From Leptospiraceae bacterium (lineage in GTDB: Bacteria > Spirochaetota > Leptospiria > Turneriellales > Turneriellaceae): a DNA stretch of 6,374 nucleotides. The translations under genes were made by a program, and so were the position numbers. Location of the stretch: positions 1 through 6,374 of the forward strand of contig JANWWX010000076.1 in assembly GCA_025057195.1 (NCBI GenBank), given 5' to 3'. The notes under the pieces were generated by a model. It saw only the letters and a list, made by a program, of their open reading frames with translations. It was not told the origin of the DNA and did no database searches. The number at the start of each line of letters is the position of its first letter. The first letter of the stretch is position 1. This document shows positions 1-5,551 of this stretch, in pieces.

Positions 1-97
1 CAGCAAGCAGTATTTCGCCTCTGCGACGAATTTCTGGGTCGCGAGTGTAACACAAATTTTGGTGTAGACGGGTGATGCATTCTTGATAGTCTTTCAT
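1..97 (-). CDS. Unrecognised protein, N-terminal 32 codons only (gene runs off the left edge)
   Basis: An ATG at 97-95 on the minus strand opens a frame that stays open to the window edge. It reads MKDYQECITRLHQNLCYTRD followed by PEIRRRGEILLA. A strong Shine-Dalgarno sequence, AAAGGAG, lies 6 nt upstream (104-110), which is the main reason to believe the start. The visible part is charged, probably helical, and carries no signal peptide or membrane segment, so a cytoplasmic protein is likely. I do not recognise the family; too little is present to name a domain. It is transcribed divergently from rpsU and shares the 98-264 control region with it. No strong minus-strand promoter was seen; the best candidate (TTGAAG, 18 nt, TGAAAT) is weak. 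Confidence 0.6.
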   Translation of the reverse strand, partial: MKDYQECITRLHQNLCYTRDPEIRRRGEILLA

Positions 98-103
98 CTG
101 GGG

Positions 104-110
104 CTCCTTT
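104..110 (-). promoter_or_regulatory. Shine-Dalgarno of the left-edge minus-strand gene
   Basis: The minus strand reads AAAGGAG here, followed by CCCCAG and then ATG at 97-95. That is a six-base spacing and a near-perfect match to the anti-Shine-Dalgarno. It fixes the start of the partial gene at 1-97. Confidence 0.65.
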
Positions 111-148
111 TGGTTGTTTTTTTGCAAAGCCAGATTTCAGGCACCTAT

Positions 149-177
149 TTAACAACACTTCAAAAACACTGTAACAT
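149..177 (+). promoter_or_regulatory. Candidate sigma70-type promoter for rpsU-dnaG
   Basis: TTAACA (149-154, five of six matches to TTGACA) is followed after exactly 17 nt by TAACAT (172-177, four of six matches to TATAAT). Initiation would fall near 184 and give an rpsU leader of about 80 nt, which contains the hairpin at 218-237. The surrounding sequence is AT-rich relative to the genes. This is a consensus match by eye only. Confidence 0.4.
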
Positions 178-215
178 ATGTCTTCGGGGTGTAGACCAAG
201 TCACCACGCTAACGC

Positions 216-243
216 TTGACAGCCTGTTTTGGCTGCCTAATTT
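216..243 (+). promoter_or_regulatory. Second, weaker promoter candidate close to rpsU
   Basis: A perfect TTGACA box sits at 216-221. The best -10 at a reasonable distance is TAATTT (238-243, 16-nt spacer), which matches only three of six positions. Initiation would fall near 249-251, leaving almost no leader before the rpsU Shine-Dalgarno. The perfect -35 makes it worth recording; the poor -10 and the overlap with a hairpin make it doubtful. Confidence 0.2.
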
Positions 244-245
244 TT
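218..245 (+). terminator. Small hairpin with T-rich tail in the rpsU leader (possible attenuator)
   Basis: CAGCC (220-224) can pair with GGCTG (231-235) around the six-base loop TGTTTT; an outer G218-C237 pair is possible across an A-C mismatch. A T-rich stretch (TAATTTTT, 238-245) follows. The shape resembles a weak intrinsic terminator or attenuator just upstream of the rpsU ribosome binding site. A five-pair stem is marginal, and the same bases contain the TTGACA box, so the two readings compete. Confidence 0.2.
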
Positions 246-254
246 CCCATGCAA

Positions 255-260
255 AGGAGG
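255..260 (+). promoter_or_regulatory. Consensus Shine-Dalgarno of rpsU; decides the GTG start
   Basis: AGGAGG is a full consensus match, four bases before GTG at 265. A TGA (262-264) lies in frame immediately upstream of that GTG, so translation of rpsU cannot begin earlier. The next two genes in the run have no comparable site, so rpsU has by far the strongest ribosome binding site of the operon. Confidence 0.75.
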
Positions 261-264
261 TTGA

Positions 265-498
265 GTGCACAAACTGCCAGACATTTCACACCATTTTAGC
301 AACGGCATTGAGGTCCGTGACAACGAACCCCTCGAAAGTGCAATCAAAAAGTTTAAGCGTGAAGTTGCCAACTCAGGCATTCTGACAGAACTCAAAAAAC
401 GCGAGTTTTACGAAAAGCCGAGTGTCATCAAAAAGCGTGAGCGTGAGCAGGCAATACGCAAGCGCTTCCGCAAACGTGCAATCTACGGCGAACTTTAA
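265..498 (+). CDS. rpsU: 30S ribosomal protein bS21
   Basis: bS21 is a small basic protein of the 30S platform, near the anti-Shine-Dalgarno end of 16S rRNA, and assists mRNA initiation. The 77-residue product carries the family core from about residue 15: [18 protein letters not shown], then [17 protein letters not shown], then an Arg/Lys-rich tail ([16 protein letters not shown]). Compared with the usual bS21 start (M-P-x-I-x-VRENEP), it has roughly eleven extra N-terminal residues ([11 protein letters not shown]). The start is GTG at 265, supported by AGGAGG and forced by the preceding in-frame TGA. It is the first gene of an rpsU-dnaG pair, 21 nt before dnaG, as in the classical macromolecular synthesis operon. 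Family assignment is secure; the only uncertainty is whether initiation could occur later at a rare non-ATG codon. Confidence 0.93.
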   Translation: MHKLPDISHHFSNGIEVRDNEPLESAIKKFKREVANSGILTELKKREFYEKPSVIKKREREQAIRKRFRKRAIYGEL

Positions 499-519
499 CA
501 CAACGCTCCGGCGGCCGAT

Positions 520-2343
520 ATGGCGAGCGATGCCGACCGGGTATTAGCCGCTGTCGCCATAGAAAATTACATAGGCCGTTTTGTTCCCCTCAAGCGGCGT
601 GGCGGTAATTTTTGGGGACTTTGTCCTTTCCATAACGAAAAAACACCGTCTTTTTCAGTTTCGCCACAAAAGGGAATCTATAAGTGCTTTGGCTGCGGCG
701 CTGGTGGCAACGTCATCACCTTCGCCAAAAACTACCATAAAATATCTTTTCCAGAAGCGCTCAAACTCCTGGCGGATTTTGCTGGGATTGAGCTGCACGA
801 AAGGCAGCGCCGGCCCAGTGACGACGCGCGGCAGCGGGAGCTTTTGGAACTGCAGCAGTGGGTGCAGAACCTTTACCGAGCGCAATTTGCTGGTTCTGCT
901 GCAGAGCAATATGCCAACGCGCGTGGCATCACGCCGCATGCGGCGGAGCATTTTGGGCTGGGTTATGCACCAGATGTGCCGCGTTTTCTTGAAAGCAAGC
1001 TCAACGAACGTTACCGCAACGAGCCCCAACTCCTGGCTAAGGCACTGGAGCAGTTGGCCTTGCTGGGACTGCTTGGCCACCGCGACGGAGAAACCTTTAA
1101 CCGTTTCCGCGACCGCCTCACTATCCCAATCCGCGATGTGCGGGGACAAGTAGTTGCCTTTGGCGGCAGGCTGCTGCGGGAAAAAGACAATGCTGCCAAA
1201 TATATCAACTCGCCGGACACACCGCTATTCCATAAATCGCAGACTGTGTTCCACTTGGGTGAGGCATTGCCGGCAATCCGCCGCGAAGGCTTCGTGCTGG
1301 TGTGCGAGGGCTATCTCGATGTGCTGGGGCTATTCCAAGCCGGGCTTGGGAATGCCGTGGCACCACTGGGCACTGCCTTCACCTTGGAGCAGGCTAAGCT
1401 GATCAAGCGCTTCACCGACAATGTGACGTTGTTTTTCGACAACGACCGTGCCGGCAGCGAGGCCGCATTCAAAGCGCTGCCAGTGCTGCGCCAAGCCGGA
1501 TTGTCCGCGCGCATCATCCATCCTCTTGCAGAGGGTGATAAATGCGATCCGTTTGACCTGAGCGTCCAGCTGCCACCTGAGGAGCTGCGCTATGTTGTGC
1601 TCCAAGCAAAAAGTGAACTCCAGTTTGTGTTATGGTATTTTTTCCGCTTCCGCTATAACACCGCAGAGCTATCACAAAAAAAGCGTGCGCTCAGCGAGTT
1701 TTATGCCTTCGTGCGCACACTGGAGACAGAACTGGAGCGCAGCGAATTCTTGCGCGCTGCCGCAGAACTACTGCAAGTCGAAAAGGAAGTATTGCAGCGG
1801 GACTTTGCCACCGAACCGCAAAAGCTAAAACCCGAGCCGCAACCGCTGCGAATAGCCCAGGCTGAAAAAGCCCCTGAGCAAGTAAAAGCAGGCAGACAAG
1901 AAAAAGAAATCATCGCGCTGCTTTTGCGTTTTCCGGAGCTGATGGCAGAAGAGCTGCTTTTGGCCGAAATCCCATGGCAAAATGAATCTGCTTACTTGCT
2001 TTTTTCTTTTTTTCGGGACCGGCTGAAATCGGGGGAGGTTTTCCGTTGGGAGGATCTCAAAAACGCGATGCAATTTTTGCCCGATGACCTGGCTGCCCTT
2101 TTGGCTGAAATCATGTTAGACTACGACCCCATTCTGGCCACGCAGTCTATAGAACTGGCGCAAGCCCGTGTGCAGCTCAGGAAATTGGTGCGGACATTGG
2201 CGATCCGTTCGCTCGAACAAAGGATCCAGTCTCGTGCCGTGGAAATCGCCCGCCGCGAAAAATTTGGCGAGGATGTCGAAGCCCTTTTGCTCGAGCAGCA
2301 GGAGGATATCCACCGCCGTACGCAGTGGTTTCGTATGCAGTAA
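520..2343 (+). CDS. dnaG: DNA primase DnaG
   Basis: DnaG makes the short RNA primers that start Okazaki fragments, recruited by the replicative helicase DnaB. The 607 residues show the full three-part layout. The N-terminal zinc-binding domain (about 1-95) has ligands C35, H38, C56 and C59 in CPFHNEKTPSF and YKCFGCGAGGN. The RNA polymerase core has RFRDRLTIPIRDVRGQVVAF (195-214) and KYINSPDTPLFHK (227-239). The TOPRIM part has EGYLDV (E263, D267) and FFDNDRAG (D307, D309). A helical C-terminal region (about 461-607) fits the DnaB-interacting domain. The third acidic motif reads GDKCDPFD (340s) rather than the common DPD. ATG at 520 is the only start possible: the rpsU stop (496-498) is in the same frame and the seven codons between include no other start. 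No Shine-Dalgarno is visible, so coupling to rpsU translation is likely. Length is normal for the family. Confidence 0.97.
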   Translation: MASDADRVLAAVAIENYIGRFVPLKRRGGNFWGLCPFHNEKTPSFSVSPQKGIYKCFGCGAGGNVITFAKNYHKISFPEALKLLADFAGIELHERQRRPSDDARQRELLELQQWVQNLYRAQFAGSAAEQYANARGITPHAAEHFGLGYAPDVPRFLESKLNERYRNEPQLLAKALEQLALLGLLGHRDGETFNRFRDRLTIPIRDVRGQVVAFGGRLLREKDNAAKYINSPDTPLFHKSQTVFHLGEALPAIRREGFVLVCEGYLDVLGLFQAGLGNAVAPLGTAFTLEQAKLIKRFTDNVTLFFDNDRAGSEAAFKALPVLRQAGLSARIIHPLAEGDKCDPFDLSVQLPPEELRYVVLQAKSELQFVLWYFFRFRYNTAELSQKKRALSEFYAFVRTLETELERSEFLRAAAELLQVEKEVLQRDFATEPQKLKPEPQPLRIAQAEKAPEQVKAGRQEKEIIALLLRFPELMAEELLLAEIPWQNESAYLLFSFFRDRLKSGEVFRWEDLKNAMQFLPDDLAALLAEIMLDYDPILATQSIELAQARVQLRKLVRTLAIRSLEQRIQSRAVEIARREKFGEDVEALLLEQQEDIHRRTQWFRMQ

Positions 2344-2382
2344 TTTCCCTTTACTGCCCAGTTCCCTCCGTTATTTTCAGCC

Positions 2383-4599
2383 ATGGCTAAGTTTACCCGC
2401 GCGATTTTCCGTTGGATTGTCTATTTGACTTCTTACGGAATTGGTGTTGCCACCTCAGCAGCGATCAGCTCTATCCTCGCCATTTTTTTTGGTTTATTTT
2501 ATGCGCGGGCAACCAACTTCCCCTTAACTGAGCTGATGATGACAACGATTGCCATCGGAACAGCGATCCTCTGGGTGGCACACGCCACCATCTTTGGGAT
2601 TTTCCATAAACTGGGTTTTTCGGGTATCACGCGCACTGTGCGCACTGTCAACCGCGCGATTGTTGCCACACCGGCACTCGCTATCCGGAATGACCTGCCA
2701 CCAGAAGAATATCCCCAACTCCTGCATGCACTGACGCGCATCCCTTTTATCAATTCCCTGGTCGGTGTGTTTTCGGTGCAACTCCTTTTGGGCGCGATTT
2801 TTATTGCTGCTTACAATTCCACAACGCTGGAACCCCACCATTACTGGCAAGGATTGATGATGGATGTCATTTTCTCATTCATCCATGGTGGCTATAGCCT
2901 GGTCATCGGTGAAATCGCCACCGGTTCGATGCGGGCAGAGTGCAAAAGGCTGATGCACGACAAGGGCATCCCGTTCACGGATCAGGCAGTGACAACGGTG
3001 CGGCTCAAACTCGCATTCTTCATCCTGCTTTTTGTCATCACCATCTATGTCGCCGGCAGCTTAGTTTACTACAACCGCGACAACCTGTCATCGCTGGTTA
3101 GCTTTAGCATTGTGGCACTGGCTGCCGCAATCTTGATGGCATATATGATCTTCTATTTAATTTATAGTGCGCTCAAAGACATTGCCACTGCCATGGACGA
3201 CCTCAAAAGTGGGGGTTCGGGATTGCTCTTTACCAAGTCGATAGACAGCGAATTTGTCAAAGTCGCCGCTGGCATCTCCGATGCTGCCCGCACGATCAAG
3301 GACTACCAGGCCAATTTGGAACAAAAGATTGCCGAACGCACTCGCGAACTGCAAGAAAGCCTTGGCCACATCCGCTCGCTCAAAAACCAACAGGACGGCG
3401 ACTATTTCTTAACTTCCCTACTTTTACGCCCGCTCAACGGCAACTACGCCAATAACCGACAGATCAAAGTGCAAATTTTCATGCGCCAGAAAAAAACTTT
3501 TGAATTCCGCTCGCGTGCCAACGAGATCGGCGGGGATATCTGTTTGGCGCATAGCATACGCCTGCGTGGCCGCGACTATACTTTGTTCCTCAACGGCGAT
3601 GCGATGGGCAAATCGATGCAAGGGGCCGGAGGCTCTTTGGTTTTGGGCGCCGTCATGCAGTCGATCGTCGAACGCACCAAACTTTCCCCTAAAGAGCAGG
3701 TGCTCTATCCTGAACGCTGGCTAAAATCGGTTTTCTTGGAGCTGCAAAAAACTTTCGAGAGTTTTGACGGTTCGATGCTTGTTTCGGTTGTGATGGGGTT
3801 GGCTGACGAAAAAAATGGTTTTATTTATTTCATCAATGCCGAGCATCCGTGGTCGGCGGTGCTGCGTGACGGCAAGGCATTTTTTGTCGAGCAGGGACTG
3901 TCGCTGCGCAAGCTCGGAACCCTTGGGGTGAGCATGGGCATTCGCGTGCAGACCTTCGAGATGCGGCCAGGCGATCTTTTTGTCATTGGCTCTGACGGCC
4001 GCGACGACCTGATGCTCGGCAGTGATAGTTCGGGTGCCCGCGTCATCAACGAAGACGAAACGCTGTTTTTGCGGCTTTTGGAAAAAAGTGGCGGCGATTT
4101 AGCGCGACTTTATGAACTGTGCGCGCAGACCGGCGAAATCACTGACGATTTTTCGCTGCTCTCGCTGCACTATCTTCCCGAGGCAGAGATACCAGAGCTG
4201 CGCCACGATGTCAGGCAGAAAATCAGCCAAGCGCGGCGGCTTCTGCGTGAGAAAAATTATGCTGCGGCTTCGGAGCTGCTGCTTGCGGCATACGAAATCC
4301 GTAATGAAGATCACCACATTGAACGCGCGCTCGCGCACCTCGCCCTAAAGTCGGGCCGAATGGCTGAGGCCGCGCAGTATTTTGAACGCTACTGCGATGC
4401 CTGCCCGCACGACACACAAGCGATTGAAACGTTGGGCAATATCTTAACCCGCTTGGGCGAATATGAAAAGGCCGTTGATGTCCTGACGCGGCTGCGTATC
4501 CGCGATCCCAAAAACGAACGCTTGCGCAAGGCGGTTGCCCGGGTCTATCGCCTGCAGGGGAAAACCGAACTGGCAGAGCAGCTCTTGCTCACAAATTGA
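2383..4599 (+). CDS. Membrane SpoIIE-type (PP2C/PPM) serine/threonine phosphatase with HAMP-like linker and TPR repeats
   Basis: The 738-residue protein is a probable inner-membrane signalling phosphatase. Six hydrophobic segments are visible at about 14-38, 52-76, 122-144, 158-178, 206-229 and 236-262. Basic residues at the N-terminus and in loops 77-121 and 179-206 put both ends in the cytoplasm. Residues 263-315 resemble a HAMP domain (AMDDLKSGG, then DSEFVKVAAGI), followed by a short coiled coil (about 310-335). The SpoIIE/PPM domain (about 340-598) keeps the metal-binding acids: EIGGD (D385), NGDAMGK (D406), GSDGRDD (D538) and ITDDF (D588, D589); NAEHP (485-489) replaces the usual NAGH-P segment. 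Three or four TPR-like helical pairs follow (about 605-738; clearest at 680-710). The family removes phosphate from Ser/Thr, typically on anti-sigma antagonists with a STAS fold; the partner is not in the window. It starts 39 nt after dnaG, in the same frame, with no Shine-Dalgarno and no terminator between, so co-transcription is likely. The input sensed by the membrane part is unknown. Confidence 0.88.
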   Translation: MAKFTRAIFRWIVYLTSYGIGVATSAAISSILAIFFGLFYARATNFPLTELMMTTIAIGTAILWVAHATIFGIFHKLGFSGITRTVRTVNRAIVATPALAIRNDLPPEEYPQLLHALTRIPFINSLVGVFSVQLLLGAIFIAAYNSTTLEPHHYWQGLMMDVIFSFIHGGYSLVIGEIATGSMRAECKRLMHDKGIPFTDQAVTTVRLKLAFFILLFVITIYVAGSLVYYNRDNLSSLVSFSIVALAAAILMAYMIFYLIYSALKDIATAMDDLKSGGSGLLFTKSIDSEFVKVAAGISDAARTIKDYQANLEQKIAERTRELQESLGHIRSLKNQQDGDYFLTSLLLRPLNGNYANNRQIKVQIFMRQKKTFEFRSRANEIGGDICLAHSIRLRGRDYTLFLNGDAMGKSMQGAGGSLVLGAVMQSIVERTKLSPKEQVLYPERWLKSVFLELQKTFESFDGSMLVSVVMGLADEKNGFIYFINAEHPWSAVLRDGKAFFVEQGLSLRKLGTLGVSMGIRVQTFEMRPGDLFVIGSDGRDDLMLGSDSSGARVINEDETLFLRLLEKSGGDLARLYELCAQTGEITDDFSLLSLHYLPEAEIPELRHDVRQKISQARRLLREKNYAAASELLLAAYEIRNEDHHIERALAHLALKSGRMAEAAQYFERYCDACPHDTQAIETLGNILTRLGEYEKAVDVLTRLRIRDPKNERLRKAVARVYRLQGKTELAEQLLLTN

Positions 4600-5551
4600 T
4601 CCAGCGCAGGATTTCGGGTAAAACTTCTTCCGCCAGCTCGTCGGAGGCGACCATCAGTGTATGGTCGAAATCGCGGCCGTGCCGGTTCATGCGCCCCGGT
4701 TGCATGAATCGGCAGTCAGGCGAAACCCGCCGCTCATCGCCCAAGACTTTTGTGTAAAAAGGATAGACACTTTCTGACGGCGCCACGTTGTCGATTTTGC
4801 CTGTGAGAAAAAATAGCCGCACACCCTTGTCGCGCAGCAGTGCGCCATCCATAACATCCCGCCAGATCGGCTTGCCTGTGGCATCGAACAAGGCATTCCG
4901 CTCCGCAATGAAATCAGCGCTCAATCCAGGCAAATGGTTATTGCAGAAATTTTTTGCACAAAGCTCAGGTCCCGTGGCAGCTAACTTCCGGCTGAAAGAA
5001 TTTGGGTAGTTGTAGTCAAAACCGGTGCCAAGGAAAAATGCCGCCTTCACTAACATGCCCGAAACAGTGGCATTCTTGGGAGCGTCGGCCAGGTAGTGTG
5101 CTATGGCTTGTCCCCCTAATGAAACTCCCGCCATCACCCAGTCTTCGTCAGCAGAATTTTTGCGGATGGCGGCTGTGATCTGCGGCAAGATTTCGCGGCC
5201 AAATTTTTCCAAGTTGTGCTGCGCCGGAATGCGCACCAGCCAGACTGAAACACCGCGCGCGTTGAACCAGGGAATCAAGGAACTTTTGCCAGAATTATAA
5301 AGAATCTCATCGCGCAAAAGCATCGGTGAGACCACCACCAGAGAAAATGCTGGTCCGGCAATCGCGCTGTACGTGCGCGGGAATAAAGTCACTCGGTAGC
5401 TTTTGCCCGCCACATCCAGTGTGTAGTCACGCTGGTTGGTCTTTTCGGGATAGTTGCGCGTGCTGATCGACTGGCAAACTGCCAATAATGAAGAGCAGGC
5501 AAAAATTAAAAAGGTTTTAGTTACAAAATTTATTGTTTTTCTGTTTGTCAT
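4589..5551 (-). CDS. Exported alpha/beta-hydrolase (probable lipoprotein)
   Basis: The 320-residue protein begins with a short basic stretch (TNRK) and a hydrophobic segment ending in cysteines, as in a lipoprotein signal. Candidate lipidated residues are C19 (LIFAC) or C26 (LLAVC). Neither matches the strict lipobox, though spirochaete lipoboxes are relaxed, so cleavage by signal peptidase I is also possible. The mature part fits an alpha/beta-hydrolase: nucleophile elbow AGVSLGGQ with S144, acid D254 in FLTGKIDNVAPSE, and H297 in RDFDHTLMV, all in canonical order and spacing. The catalytic triad is therefore complete and the enzyme probably active as an esterase, lipase or similar. The substrate cannot be read from sequence. 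ATG at 5551-5549 overlaps the stop of the upstream PD40 gene as ATGA and has AAAAGGA eight bases upstream. Its 3' end overlaps the phosphatase gene by 11 bp tail to tail. Confidence 0.82.
   Translation of the reverse strand: MTNRKTINFVTKTFLIFACSSLLAVCQSISTRNYPEKTNQRDYTLDVAGKSYRVTLFPRTYSAIAGPAFSLVVVSPMLLRDEILYNSGKSSLIPWFNARGVSVWLVRIPAQHNLEKFGREILPQITAAIRKNSADEDWVMAGVSLGGQAIAHYLADAPKNATVSGMLVKAAFFLGTGFDYNYPNSFSRKLAATGPELCAKNFCNNHLPGLSADFIAERNALFDATGKPIWRDVMDGALLRDKGVRLFFLTGKIDNVAPSESVYPFYTKVLGDERRVSPDCRFMQPGRMNRHGRDFDHTLMVASDELAEEVLPEILRWINL

Noticed and set aside
83..385. A 100-residue plus-strand frame with a hydrophobic N-terminus, starting before rpsU
   Set aside because: It overlaps the rpsU coding sequence in another frame, has no credible start or ribosome binding site, and crosses the promoter region.
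655..1149. A 164-residue open frame on the minus strand opposite dnaG
   Set aside because: It lies fully antisense to conserved primase motifs, has no ribosome binding site and its translation has no recognisable domain; it is a by-product of dnaG codon bias.
2000..2013. T-rich run in dnaG as a possible programmed frameshift site
   Set aside because: The zero frame continues through a normal-length, well-conserved C-terminal domain and no stimulatory structure or useful alternative frame is apparent.
2344..2382. The dnaG-phosphatase spacer as a terminator or promoter
   Set aside because: No inverted repeat with a T-run and no paired -35/-10 boxes were found in the 39 bases.
2631..2648. Tandem 9-bp repeat GCGCACTGT in the phosphatase gene
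   Set aside because: It encodes RTV-RTV in a basic cytoplasmic loop; two short copies are compatible with ordinary coding sequence and show no further periodicity.
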